NCBI RefSeq assembly: GCF_014645315.1
Contig: NZ_BMLQ01000002.1
Location: forward strand, 372,001-436,000
From: Citricoccus zhacaiensis
Lineage (GTDB): Bacteria > Actinomycetota > Actinomycetes > Actinomycetales > Micrococcaceae
DNA length: 64,000 nucleotides
Direction of reading: 5' to 3'
How positions within the stretch are numbered: the stretch's first letter is position 1; every line of letters begins with the position of its first letter. Below, one piece after another: positions 55,942-64,000 of the stretch. The position numbers and the translations under genes are program-made. The notes under the pieces were generated by a model. That model was given only the letters and a program-made list of their open reading frames with translations, made no database searches and was not told the DNA's origin.

Positions 55942-58020
55942 GTGACTGAAACCACCCCATCCCGGCAGCCCAGCGCCCGCGAGGACCTCTACCGGCACGT
56001 CAACGGTGCCTGGCTGCAGTCCAACTCGATCCCGGCGGACCAGGGTGCCTACGGGGCCTTCATGGAGTTGCGGGATGCCTCGGAACTGGCCGTGCGGCAC
56101 ATCGCCGAGGACGCGGCCGCGCACTTCTGGTCCGGCCCGGGCGCGGGGCGTGAGTCCGGTTCCTTCACCGCGGGCAATGACGACGACGGCGCTCGCCGCC
56201 GGATCGGCGCCCTCTACGCGTCCTTCATGGACGAATCCGGAGTGGAGGAGCGCGGACTCGAACCGATCGTGGCCGACCTCGCCCAGATCGAGGGCGTGTC
56301 CACCCCGGAGGAGTTCATCCACCTCTCCGGCCAGCTGCAGCGTGCCGGCGTCAGCGGGCTGATCGGCACGGGTTCCCTGAATGACGCCGGCAACCCCGAG
56401 CGCATGCTGCTGCACCTGATCCAGGACGGCCTCGGCCTGCCGGACGAGTCCTACTACCGCGAGGAGAAGTTCGCGGATCTGGTCATGGACTACCGCCAGC
56501 ACGTGGACAACGTGTTCATGCTCGCCGGCATCGGCGGGGACCGGGACGAGGCCGAGCGGGACGCGGACCGGGTGGTGGACCTGGAGACCAAGATCGCCGC
56601 CGCCCACTGGGACGTCGTCAAGGTCCGTGACGCCGTGGCCCGGTACAACCTCCTGGACCGGGACGCCCTGCTGCAGACCTTCCCGCTGGCCGAGCGCTGG
56701 CTCGAGGGTGTCGGTGCCTCCGGTGGCCGCAGCGCCGAGGTCGTCGCCTGGCAGCCGGACTTCCTGGCCGCGATGCAGACGCTGCTCGTGGAGGAGGATC
56801 TGGGCACGTGGAAGCGGTGGCTGCAGCTCCAGCTGCTCCGATCCGCTGCGCCCTACCTGACCGAGGCCTTCGTCAACGAGAACTTCGAGTTCTACGGCCG
56901 CAAGATCGCCGGCACCGAGGAGGTCCGGCCCCGCTGGAAGCGCGGCGTCGCGTTCGTGAACGGCGCCGTGGGCGAGGATGTCGGCCGGCTGTATGTGGCC
57001 AAGCACTTCCCGGCCGGCCATCAGGCCGCCATGGACAACCTCATCTCCGCCCTCATCGAGGCCTACCGCCGGTCGATCAGCACCCTCGACTGGATGGGCG
57101 AGGACACGCGCCAGAAGGCCCTCGAGAAGCTGTCCATGTTCAAGCCCATGGTGGGGTTCCCCGTGAAGTGGATCGACTACTCGTCCCTGGCCGTGGATCC
57201 GGAGGACCTCATCGCCAACGTCCGGGCCGCCCACGCCTTCGAGTTCGAACGCGACCTCGCCAAGATCGAGACGGGGCCGGACCCGGAGGAATGGCACATG
57301 ACCCCGCAGACGGTCAATGCCTATTACTCGCCGCTGGAGAATGCGATCGTGTTCCCCGCCGCCATCCTCCAGCCCCCGTTCTTCGACCCGAACCGTCTGG
57401 CCGCGGAGAACTTCGGGGCTATCGGCGCGGTGATCGGCCACGAGATCGGCCACGGCTTCGACGACCAGGGCTCCCAGTACGCCGGTGACGGATCCCTGCA
57501 GAACTGGTGGACCGACGCGGACCGCGCGGCCTTCGAGGAACGCACGGCCCGGCTCGTCGGCCAGTACGAGGTGCTCAGCCCCGCTGAGGCGCCCGAGCAC
57601 CGGGTCAACGGCGAGCTCACGCTCGGCGAGAACATCGGCGACCTGGGCGGACTCGGCATCGCCTCCCAGGCGTTGGGCATCTGGCGCGAGGAGAACCCCG
57701 TCTCGGACGGTGCCGACGCTGACGGTGAGGGGTCGGTCGCCGAAGGCCTCCCGGACACCGGCGGGCCGGTGGAGCGCGCCGATGCCGCCGAGGCCTCGCG
57801 CGAGCAGGACCGGGCGTTCTTCGCCTCCTGGGGCGAGTGCTGGCGCCAGCTGACCCGCACGGAGACCGCCATCACCCGCATCACCTCGGACCCGCACTCG
57901 CCCAACGAGTTCCGCTGCAACCAGGTGGTGAAGAACCTGGACGCGTTCCATGAGGCCTACGGCACCGAACCCGGTGACGCGATGTGGCTGGACCCGGAGG
58001 ACCGTGTCACCATCTGGTGA
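55942..58020 (+). CDS. M13 family (neprilysin-like) metallopeptidase
   Basis: A 692-residue zinc endopeptidase of the PepO/neprilysin family. The zinc site is HEIGHGFDD and the third ligand Glu is in GENIGDLGG; NAYYSPLENAIVFPAA is the substrate-binding element, and the C-terminal CNQVVKNLDAFHEAYG is also conserved. No signal peptide or TM helix is present, as in PepO, so it is cytoplasmic or exported by a non-classical route. An Asp/Gly-rich loop (about 580-610) is unusual. GTG 55942 follows AGGAG by 5 nt. Confidence 0.94.
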   Translation: MTETTPSRQPSAREDLYRHVNGAWLQSNSIPADQGAYGAFMELRDASELAVRHIAEDAAAHFWSGPGAGRESGSFTAGNDDDGARRRIGALYASFMDESGVEERGLEPIVADLAQIEGVSTPEEFIHLSGQLQRAGVSGLIGTGSLNDAGNPERMLLHLIQDGLGLPDESYYREEKFADLVMDYRQHVDNVFMLAGIGGDRDEAERDADRVVDLETKIAAAHWDVVKVRDAVARYNLLDRDALLQTFPLAERWLEGVGASGGRSAEVVAWQPDFLAAMQTLLVEEDLGTWKRWLQLQLLRSAAPYLTEAFVNENFEFYGRKIAGTEEVRPRWKRGVAFVNGAVGEDVGRLYVAKHFPAGHQAAMDNLISALIEAYRRSISTLDWMGEDTRQKALEKLSMFKPMVGFPVKWIDYSSLAVDPEDLIANVRAAHAFEFERDLAKIETGPDPEEWHMTPQTVNAYYSPLENAIVFPAAILQPPFFDPNRLAAENFGAIGAVIGHEIGHGFDDQGSQYAGDGSLQNWWTDADRAAFEERTARLVGQYEVLSPAEAPEHRVNGELTLGENIGDLGGLGIASQALGIWREENPVSDGADADGEGSVAEGLPDTGGPVERADAAEASREQDRAFFASWGECWRQLTRTETAITRITSDPHSPNEFRCNQVVKNLDAFHEAYGTEPGDAMWLDPEDRVTIW

Positions 58021-58065
58021 CGTGGGCGTGGCTGTAGCGGCAGTTGGTGTCCCGCCGGGGGCACG

Positions 58066-58071
58066 TAGACT
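58066..58071 (+). promoter_or_regulatory. Leaderless-type -10 (TAGACT) of lysS
   Basis: TAGACT ends 8 nt before GTG 58080; the ATG at 58074 is only 2 nt away and so less likely to be used. Confidence 0.5.
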
Positions 58072-58079
58072 GGATGACC

Positions 58080-59615
58080 GTGACCACCGAGAAGACTCCG
58101 ACCTCCGCGACCCCCGCCACCAGTGCCGACCAGCGTCAGGTGCGCCAAGACAAGCGCGCCGAGATCCTGGCAGCCGGCGGCGAGGCGTACCCGGTCTCCG
58201 TCGGGCGCACCCACTCCCTGCAGCAGGTCCGTGAGGCCTATCCCGACCTCGAGCCGGGCTCGGAGACGGGGGACACGGTCGGCGTCGCCGGCCGCGTGGT
58301 GTTCCTGCGGAACACCGGCAAGCTGTGCTTCGCCACCTTGCAGGAAGGCGGCGACGGCGGCGAAGGCGTCCGCCTGCAGGTCATGGTCTCCCTGGCGAAC
58401 GTCGGCGAGGACTCCCTCGCGGACTGGAAGCACCTGGTGGACCTCGGCGACCACCTGGCCGTGAGCGGCGAGGTCATCGCCTCGCGCCGCGGCGAGCTGT
58501 CCATCATGGCCGACTCCTGGCAGATGGCCTCCAAGGCCCTGCGGCCGTTGCCCGTGCTGCACGCCGAACTCAACGAGGAGACCCGGGTCCGCCAGCGCTA
58601 TGCGGATCTGATCGTGCGGCCCGAGGCTCGGAAGATGGTGCACACCCGTGCCGCCATCATCCGCTCGATCCGCTCCACCCTGGAAGCGCGCGACTACGTC
58701 GAGGTCGAGACCCCGGTCCTGCAGCTCATCCACGGCGGCGCGCACGCGCGTCCGTTCGAGACGCACCTGAACGCCTTCGACCAGGGCATGACGTTGCGCA
58801 TCGCTACGGAGCTCTACCTCAAGCGGGCCGTGGTCGGCGGGATCGACCGTGTGTTCGAGATCGGCCGCGTCTTCCGCAATGAAGGCGTGGACTCCACGCA
58901 CTCACCCGAGTTCACGACCTTGGAGTCCTACGAGGCCTGGGCCGACATGTACGTCATGGCGGACCGCATGAAGGAGATGATCCTCCACGCTGCGGATGCC
59001 GTGGGCGCCGGTCGAACGGTCGAGACCCCCAACGGCACCGTCGACCTGGACGGGGACTGGGCCTGGGTCGAGGTCTACCCCGGGCTGTCCGAGGCCGTGG
59101 GCCAGGAGATCACCCCGGACACCACCGTCGAGGAATTGCGGGCGGTCGCCGAGAAGCACGAGGTGAGGTTCGATCCGTTCTGGGACGCCGAGAAGATGGT
59201 CATCGAGCTGTTCGGCGAGATCGTCGAACCGACCCTGATCAACCCGACCTTCGTCTACAACTACCCGCCCGCCGCACAGCCGCTGGCCCGCCCGCACCGT
59301 GACCAGCCGGGGGTCATCGAGGCCTGGGACCTGATCATCGGTGGAATGGAGCGTGGGACCGCGTTCTCCGAGCTGATCGACCCGGTCATCCAGCGCGAAC
59401 GGCTCGTGGAGCAGTCCCGGGCCTCAGCCGCCGGTGACGACGAGGCGATGCAGTTCGACGAGGACTTCCTGCGGGCCCTCGAGTACGGGGCCCCGCCCAT
59501 GGGCGGTATCGGCCTCGGCATCGACCGGCTCGTCATGCTCTTCACCGGAGCCGGTATCAGGGAGACGATCCTGTTCCCGCTGCTCAAGCCAGAGGCGCCC
59601 GGGGGCGATCACTGA
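58080..59615 (+). CDS. lysS: Lysyl-tRNA synthetase, class II
   Basis: Charges tRNA-Lys (511 residues). The N-terminal OB-fold anticodon-binding domain spans about 60-165 (VAGRVVFLRNTGKLCF). The class II core has the RSTLEARDYVEVETPVLQ motif 1 region, FEIGRVFRNEG (motif 2) and GGIGLGIDRLVMLF (motif 3). The ending lacks the extra MprF-like membrane domain of LysX, so this is the housekeeping enzyme. GTG 58080 appears leaderless; ATG 58074 would add two residues. Its stop overlaps the next gene by one base. Confidence 0.96.
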   Translation: MTTEKTPTSATPATSADQRQVRQDKRAEILAAGGEAYPVSVGRTHSLQQVREAYPDLEPGSETGDTVGVAGRVVFLRNTGKLCFATLQEGGDGGEGVRLQVMVSLANVGEDSLADWKHLVDLGDHLAVSGEVIASRRGELSIMADSWQMASKALRPLPVLHAELNEETRVRQRYADLIVRPEARKMVHTRAAIIRSIRSTLEARDYVEVETPVLQLIHGGAHARPFETHLNAFDQGMTLRIATELYLKRAVVGGIDRVFEIGRVFRNEGVDSTHSPEFTTLESYEAWADMYVMADRMKEMILHAADAVGAGRTVETPNGTVDLDGDWAWVEVYPGLSEAVGQEITPDTTVEELRAVAEKHEVRFDPFWDAEKMVIELFGEIVEPTLINPTFVYNYPPAAQPLARPHRDQPGVIEAWDLIIGGMERGTAFSELIDPVIQRERLVEQSRASAAGDDEAMQFDEDFLRALEYGAPPMGGIGLGIDRLVMLFTGAGIRETILFPLLKPEAPGGDH

Positions 59616-59890
59616 TGGCAAGTTTCTGGGATTACTTCTCCGTCCTGGCCCCCTCCGTGGGTCTGGCCCTGATCTTCTGGCTCGTCATGCGGTCGGTGTT
59701 CCGGGTGGACACCGGAGAGCGCCAGGCCAAGGCGGAACTCGAGGAACGCGAGGCGCAGGAATGGGCTCGCCAGCGCGCAGAGCAGGGCTCAGCAGCGGAC
59801 CTGCAGAACGGCTCAGATCATGCAGACGGAGTTGATCAGCTCGACGGCTCCGGCCGGCCCGACGGACGCGGTCAGCCCCCCCGCGACTGA
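59615..59890 (+). CDS. Small single-pass membrane protein
   Basis: A 91-residue protein with one N-terminal TM helix (about 8-27, VLAPSVGLALIFWLVMRSVF) followed by a charged helical segment rich in Glu, Ala, Arg (ERQAKAELEEREAQEWARQR) and a Gly/Asp tail. ATG 59615 overlaps the lysS stop (TGATG), so it is translationally coupled to lysS. Similar small proteins follow lysS in Micrococcaceae; function unknown. Confidence 0.8.
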   Translation: MASFWDYFSVLAPSVGLALIFWLVMRSVFRVDTGERQAKAELEEREAQEWARQRAEQGSAADLQNGSDHADGVDQLDGSGRPDGRGQPPRD

Positions 59891-60279
59891 ACCTCCGGAC
59901 ACTTCTGGGCGCCGCGTGGCAGGGTTTCACTCCCTGGATCCAGAGAAATTGGATACCGGGAAAACAACCCCATTCTGGTGCCAATGGCACGCGAATATGT
60001 CACTCCTTGATCCGTGAATACCCTGTCACATCAGGCTGAAAGACAGCGATGAGGATCTTTGCTGTTCGGAATCATCACGCATTCGAAACCTGTGAGTTCG
60101 CATGGAATGATGGCGTGCAAGCCCTTCTGAGTTGAAGGTTTCTTATCCTCTCGGCAATACTCGGCATTAGGATCAAAATCAGTGGATCAGATTCCAGATT
60201 GCCGATGCATTGTCCGTGGATCACCGCGGCCGATTGAACGGATGCTGGAGAGGGAATAGCAGAACACCTAGGGGGAGTC
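59891..60279. other. AT-richer intergenic region upstream of lsr2
   Basis: About 390 bp with visibly lower GC than both flanks and several A/T runs. TAGGAT at 60168-60173 may be the lsr2 -10 (leader about 100 nt). No ORF of coding character is seen. AT-rich DNA is the preferred Lsr2 target, so autoregulation is plausible. Confidence 0.6.
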
Positions 60280-60579
60280 TTGGCACAGAAAGTGGAAGTG
60301 GTCTTGGTTGACGATCTGGACGGAACACCGGCCGAAGAAACCGTTCAGTTCTCCTTGGACGGGCGTCACTACGAAATCGACCTTTCGGTGGAGCACGCCA
60401 AGGAATTGCGCACGACCCTGAAGGGGTACATCCGCAAGGCCCGCGCTGTGGCGCCGCCGGCCCCCGCCAATGAGGCGGCGAAGATCCGTGAGTGGGCCGC
60501 GGACAACGGTTACGAGGTGTCCCGCCGAGGACGGTTGCACCGGGAAATCGTCGAGGCCTACCGGAACGCGAAGAAGTAG
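60280..60579 (+). CDS. lsr2: Nucleoid-associated xenogeneic silencer Lsr2
   Basis: A 99-residue H-NS-like protein that binds AT-rich DNA and silences acquired genes. The N-terminal dimerisation domain is VEVVLVDDLDGTPAEETVQFSLDG in outline, with DDLDGTPAEETV as the family signature. The C-terminal DNA-binding domain has IREWAADNGYEVSRRGRLHREIVEAY, with the AT-hook-like RGR triplet in SRRGRLH. The start is TTG 60280, just after GGGGGAG (60271-60277). It precedes clpC, as in many actinobacteria. Confidence 0.96.
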   Translation: MAQKVEVVLVDDLDGTPAEETVQFSLDGRHYEIDLSVEHAKELRTTLKGYIRKARAVAPPAPANEAAKIREWAADNGYEVSRRGRLHREIVEAYRNAKK

Positions 60580-60635
60580 TCGGTGGCGCGGTAGGGCGGA
60601 CCGCTCCGCTCCCGCCCCGCGCTTCACCCACGCCC

Positions 60636-60677
60636 CTTCGGGCGGCTGTTCTCCCAGTGGCGAACAGCCGCCCGAAG
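60636..60677. terminator. Hairpin between lsr2 and clpC
   Basis: A perfect 16-bp stem (CTTCGGGCGGCTGTTC and complement) with a 10-nt loop; no T-tract. It ends about 15 bp before the clpC -10. Confidence 0.6.
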
Positions 60678-60692
60678 TCGTCCTGCGGTGCG

Positions 60693-60698
60693 TAGCAT
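60693..60698 (+). promoter_or_regulatory. Probable clpC -10 (TAGCAT)
   Basis: TAGCAT would start transcription near 60705, giving a 24-nt leader with AAGGAG (60715-60720) before ATG 60729. Confidence 0.45.
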
Positions 60699-60728
60699 CG
60701 ACACCACAGTCAGCAAGGAGTGTGCCCA

Positions 60729-63266
60729 ATGTTTGAGAGATTCACGGACCGTGCCCGGCGGGTGGTGGTACTCGCGCAGGAAGAAGCGCGGATGCTCAAC
60801 CACAGCTACATCGGTACCGAGCACATCCTGCTCGGTCTGATCCACGAAGGCGAAGGAGTGGCCGCCAAGGCCCTCGAGTCGCTCAACATCTCCCTGGGCG
60901 CCGTGCGCGAGCAGGTCCAGGAAATCATCGGCCAGGGTCAGCAGACCCCGTCCGGCCACATCCCCTTCACGCCGCGGGCGAAGAAGGTCCTGGAGCTCTC
61001 CCTGCGCGAGGCCCTCCAGCTGGGCCACAATTACATCGGTACCGAGCACATCCTGCTGGGGCTGATCCGCGAGGGCGAGGGCGTGGCCGCCCAGGTGCTG
61101 GTGAAGCTCGGCGCTGACCTGAACCGGGTCCGCCAGACCGTCATCCAGTTGCTCTCCGGCTACCAGGGCGGTGCCGGCGGCAAGGAGACCGCAGGAGCCG
61201 GCGTCTCCGCCGGCGGCCAGTCCGAGGGGGCCCCGGCCGGCTCGGTGGTGTTGGACCAGTTCGGCCGCAACCTGACCGCCGCAGCCCGCGAGGGCAAGCT
61301 GGACCCGGTCATCGGACGGGCCCTGGAGATGGAGCGGGTCATGCAGGTGCTGTCCCGCCGCACCAAGAACAACCCCGTGCTCATCGGTGAGCCCGGCGTC
61401 GGCAAGACCGCCGTGGTGGAGGGACTGGCCCAGGCCATTGTCCGCAACGATGTCCCGGAAACCCTGATGGACAAGCAGCTGTACACGCTGGATCTCGGCT
61501 CGCTGGTGGCCGGTTCCCGCTACCGCGGTGACTTCGAGGAGCGCCTGAAGAAGGTCCTCAAGGAGATCCGCACCCGTGGGGACATCATCCTGTTCATCGA
61601 CGAGATCCACACTCTCGTGGGTGCGGGTGCCGCCGAGGGTGCCATCGATGCCGCGTCGATCCTCAAGCCGATGCTGGCCCGCGGCGAGCTGCAGACCATC
61701 GGTGCCACCACCCTGGACGAGTACCGCAAGCACATCGAGAAGGATGCCGCGCTGGAGCGCCGCTTCCAGCCGATCCAGGTCAACGAGCCCTCCGTCGAGG
61801 AGACCACCGAGATCCTCCGGGGGCTGCGTGACCGCTACGAGGCACACCACCGTGTCTCGATCACGGATGAGGCCCTGAAGTCGGCCGCCACCCTGGCTGA
61901 CCGGTACGTCTCGGACCGGTTCCTGCCGGACAAGGCCATCGACCTGATCGATGAGGCCGGGGCGCGGCTGCGCATCAAGCGGATGACCACGCCGCCGGAG
62001 ATCAAGGAGTTCGAGGCCCGGATCGCCGAGGTCCGTGCCGAGAAGGAGGCCGCCATCGACGGCCAGGACTTCGAGGGTGCCGCCAACCTGCGCGACCAGG
62101 AGCAGAAGCTCACGGACGAGCGCAACCAGAAGGAAGAGGAATGGCGGACCTCCGTCACCGAGGGCATCGCCGAGGTGGATGACGATCTCATCGCCGAGGT
62201 GCTCTCCACCTCCACCGGCATCCCGGTCTTCAAGCTCACCGAGGAGGAGACCGACCGCCTGCGCAACATGGAGGCCGAACTCCATCAGCGGGTCATCGGC
62301 CAGAACGAGGCCATCAAGTCGCTGTCCCAGGCGATCCGCCGGACCCGCGCGGGCCTGAAGGATCCGAACCGCCCCTCCGGCTCGTTCATCTTCGCCGGGC
62401 CCACGGGCGTCGGCAAGACCGAGCTGGCGAAGGCCCTGGCAGAGTTCCTGTTCGGTGACGAGGAAGCGCTCATCACGCTGGACATGTCCGAATTCCAGGA
62501 GAAGCACACCGTCTCCCGCCTCTTCGGTGCCCCTCCCGGATATGTCGGCTACGAGGAAGGCGGCCAGCTGACGGAGAAGGTCCGCCGGCGCCCGTTCTCC
62601 GTGGTGCTGTTCGACGAGGTGGAGAAGGCCCACGCGGACCTGTTCAACTCGCTGCTGCAGATCCTGGAGGACGGCCGTCTGACCGACTCCCAGGGCCGTG
62701 TGGTGGACTTCAAGAACACCGTGATCATCATGACCACGAACCTCGGCACCAAGGACATCTCCAAGGGCGTCATGACGGGCTTCCAGTCCGCCGCGGACAC
62801 CCAGACCGGGTACGACCGCATGAAGGGCAAGGTCCAGGAGGAGCTGCGCCAGCACTTCCGGCCGGAGTTCCTCAACCGCGTGGACGACGTGATCGTCTTC
62901 CCGCAGCTGTCCAAGGGCGAGATCGTGCAGATCGTGGACCTGTTCATCGCACGCCTGCAGAAGCGCCTGGACGAGCAGGACCTCACCATCAGCGTGTCCA
63001 CCCCGGCCAAGGAGTTCCTGGCCCATCGGGGCTACGACCCGGCCATGGGCGCCCGCCCGTTGCGCCGCACCATCCAGCACCTCGTGGAGGACCAGCTCTC
63101 CGAGCGAATCCTCTTCGGGGAGATCACGCCGGGTTCCGCCATCAGCGTGGGTCTGGAAGGGGAGGCGGAGACGGCCAAGCTCACCTTCACCGTCGCCCAC
63201 CAGCCCGAGGTCCTGGAAGCGGCCCCCGAGCACCCGGAGATCGAGGCCTCGGCCTCCGGACAGTAG
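60729..63266 (+). CDS. clpC: AAA+ unfoldase ClpC
   Basis: Hsp100 chaperone that feeds proteins to ClpP (845 residues). Two N-terminal Clp repeats (1-145) each contain [11 protein letters not shown]. The first AAA+ ring has Walker A GEPGVGKT (220-227) and [14 protein letters not shown]; a UVR-type middle coiled coil follows ([17 protein letters not shown]). The second ring has GPTGVGKT and [11 protein letters not shown], and the ClpP-docking loop is in the C-terminal half (VMTGF). ATG 60729 gives the invariant [11 protein letters not shown] start. A hairpin (63318-63349) follows the gene. Confidence 0.97.
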   Translation: MFERFTDRARRVVVLAQEEARMLNHSYIGTEHILLGLIHEGEGVAAKALESLNISLGAVREQVQEIIGQGQQTPSGHIPFTPRAKKVLELSLREALQLGHNYIGTEHILLGLIREGEGVAAQVLVKLGADLNRVRQTVIQLLSGYQGGAGGKETAGAGVSAGGQSEGAPAGSVVLDQFGRNLTAAAREGKLDPVIGRALEMERVMQVLSRRTKNNPVLIGEPGVGKTAVVEGLAQAIVRNDVPETLMDKQLYTLDLGSLVAGSRYRGDFEERLKKVLKEIRTRGDIILFIDEIHTLVGAGAAEGAIDAASILKPMLARGELQTIGATTLDEYRKHIEKDAALERRFQPIQVNEPSVEETTEILRGLRDRYEAHHRVSITDEALKSAATLADRYVSDRFLPDKAIDLIDEAGARLRIKRMTTPPEIKEFEARIAEVRAEKEAAIDGQDFEGAANLRDQEQKLTDERNQKEEEWRTSVTEGIAEVDDDLIAEVLSTSTGIPVFKLTEEETDRLRNMEAELHQRVIGQNEAIKSLSQAIRRTRAGLKDPNRPSGSFIFAGPTGVGKTELAKALAEFLFGDEEALITLDMSEFQEKHTVSRLFGAPPGYVGYEEGGQLTEKVRRRPFSVVLFDEVEKAHADLFNSLLQILEDGRLTDSQGRVVDFKNTVIIMTTNLGTKDISKGVMTGFQSAADTQTGYDRMKGKVQEELRQHFRPEFLNRVDDVIVFPQLSKGEIVQIVDLFIARLQKRLDEQDLTISVSTPAKEFLAHRGYDPAMGARPLRRTIQHLVEDQLSERILFGEITPGSAISVGLEGEAETAKLTFTVAHQPEVLEAAPEHPEIEASASGQ

Positions 63267-63317
63267 GAGTCGGCCCCGCCGTCAGTTCGGCCCCGTGCTT
63301 GACGGCAACGGATGCCG

Positions 63318-63349
63318 AGAGGACCCGCCCCGTCAGGGGCGGGTCCTCT
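63318..63349. terminator. Hairpin terminator after clpC
   Basis: A perfect 14-bp stem (AGAGGACCCGCCCC and complement) with a 4-nt loop (GTCA); no T-tract. Confidence 0.7.
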
Positions 63350-63381
63350 GCCGTAGGGGCCGGATGCCGCTGCCGCAGTCC

Positions 63382-63387
63382 TACACT
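63382..63387 (+). promoter_or_regulatory. Leaderless-type -10 (TACACT) of argA
   Basis: TACACT ends 6 nt before ATG 63394, putting the predicted +1 on the A. Confidence 0.55.
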
Positions 63388-63393
63388 GAACTG

Positions 63394-63906
63394 ATGGACT
63401 CCACTGAACCCGTCATCCGGCCCGCGCGCACGCAGGACGTCCAGGCCATCCGCGCCCTCGTGGATCCGCTGGCGCGTGATCGCGTGCTGCTGCAGAAGGA
63501 GGCCGTGGCCTACTACGAGGCCATCCAGGAGTTCACGGTGGCCGAGGCGCCGGACGGCACCCTGGCGGGATTCGGCGCCCTCCACGTGATCTGGGAGGAC
63601 ATCGCCGAGGTGCGCACGCTGGCGACGTCGAGTCAGTGGCGCGGCCACGGGGTGGGCCACCGCATCCTGGACCGCCTGCTGGATCGGGCCCGTGCGCTGG
63701 GCGTGTCCCGGGTGTTCTGTCTGACGTTCGAGGTCGATTTCTTCGGCCGCCACGGATTCTCGGTCATGGCAGACCAGTCCGTCGTCGACCCGGAGGTCTA
63801 CTCCGAGCTGCTGCGCTCTCAGGACGAGGGCGTGGCCGAGTTCCTGGATCTGGCCCGGGTCAAGCCCAACACCCTCGGCAACACCCGCATGATCATCACC
63901 CTGTAG
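63394..63906 (+). CDS. argA: Amino-acid N-acetyltransferase (short, single-domain ArgA type)
   Basis: A GNAT-fold enzyme of 170 residues. It matches the short actinobacterial N-acetylglutamate synthase (Rv2747 type), which starts arginine biosynthesis and lacks the kinase-like arginine-binding domain of classical ArgA. Visible are VIRPARTQDVQAIRALV, the acetyl-CoA loop SSQWRGHGVGHRIL and CLTFEVDFFGRHGF. It follows clpC, as in relatives. ATG 63394 appears leaderless. A general GNAT of other specificity is the alternative. Confidence 0.85.
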   Translation: MDSTEPVIRPARTQDVQAIRALVDPLARDRVLLQKEAVAYYEAIQEFTVAEAPDGTLAGFGALHVIWEDIAEVRTLATSSQWRGHGVGHRILDRLLDRARALGVSRVFCLTFEVDFFGRHGFSVMADQSVVDPEVYSELLRSQDEGVAEFLDLARVKPNTLGNTRMIITL

Positions 63907-63986
63907 CCACAGCTCGGGGTGCCGTGTTTGACTGCAGGGGCAAGGGTCGGCAGGTGCCGGCCGTTCACCGTAGCGAGGAGGAGACC

Positions 63987-64000
63987 ATGGGTACCGGAGA
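63987..64000 (+). CDS. Start of a gene cut by the window edge
   Basis: ATG 63987 is preceded by GAGGAGGAG (63974-63983 region) at proper spacing, so a new plus-strand gene probably begins here. Only about four codons (Met-Gly-Thr-Gly) are inside the window; product unknown. Confidence 0.45.

Noticed and set aside
60645-60668. ClgR-type palindrome upstream of clpC
   Set aside because: TTCGCC and GGAGAA halves match the ClgR consensus only in part and fall in the loop and arm of the hairpin, so no operator is claimed.
60624-63233. Long open frame (869 codons) on the minus strand opposite clpC
   Set aside because: It is a shadow of the strongly conserved ClpC frame in GC-rich DNA, and its translation is dominated by Leu/Gly/His/Val without a known fold. 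Similar shadows lie opposite the M13 peptidase and lysS genes.

Overview
The window is a high-GC actinobacterial chromosome segment. Gene content and order fit Micrococcaceae (Arthrobacter, Micrococcus, Citricoccus or Kocuria-like). The main reasons are the crgA-pabA-pknB-pknA-pbpA-rodA-pstP-fhaB-fhaA-tRNA-Leu block normally found some kilobases from dnaA/gyrBA, the dacB-metalloprotease-tilS-hpt-ftsH-folE-folP-folB-folK-DUF3180 block, lsr2-clpC, GTG/TTG starts, and many starts that look leaderless (a TANNNT hexamer 5-8 nt before the start codon). The genus is inference; no rRNA or other marker is present.

Layout. 1-210: dense cluster of DnaA-box-like nonamers. 277-2130: DinB-like protein, crgA, pabA. 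2199-12094 (minus): cell-envelope Ser/Thr kinase operon (fhaA-fhaB-pstP-rodA-pbpA-pknA-pknB), with 1-4 nt overlaps at most junctions. 12363-12446: tRNA-Leu(CAG). 12548-15100 (minus): a UDP-sulfoquinovose synthase-like enzyme followed by a GT4 glycosyltransferase, a possible sulfolipid pair. 15485-26769: accessory metabolism (YceI, aquaporin, dienelactone hydrolase, orphan LysR-type effector domain protein, NCS2 permease, PfkB kinase, HAD, GDPD, ALDH, phosphoglucomutase). 26879-28406 (minus): protealysin-like M4 protease followed by an emfourin-like inhibitor that seems to have its own leaderless promoter. 28615-36303: DUF4190 protein, amidase, rhodanese-pheA, diacylglycerol-kinase-like protein, serS, HAD, SatD-like protein. 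36340-39421: divergent GAF regulator and NTF2-like/FAD monooxygenase fusion with a Crp-like dyad between them. 39494-59890: mostly conserved housekeeping genes: ppa, dacB, HTH protein, zincin, tilS, hpt, ftsH, folate genes, DUF3180, two PH-domain membrane proteins, DUF2520 protein, panC, SRPBCC, M13 peptidase, lysS. 60280-63906: lsr2, clpC, short argA. A new gene begins at 63987.

How the genes work together. The kinase operon couples phospho-signalling (PknA/PknB, phosphatase PstP, FHA readers) to elongation/division synthesis (RodA with a class B PBP) and to CrgA. DacB, FtsH and ClpC add wall remodelling and protein quality control. folE-folP-folB-folK make 6-hydroxymethyl-dihydropterin and dihydropteroate, and panC makes pantothenate. 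No IS element, phage gene, CRISPR array or rRNA was seen. The most notable items are the DnaA-box cluster away from dnaA, the sulfolipid-type pair, the protease-inhibitor pair, the NTF2-FMO/GAF locus, the possible CTG start of tilS, a leaderless five-codon uORF before the M13 peptidase, and the strikingly consistent leaderless signature.
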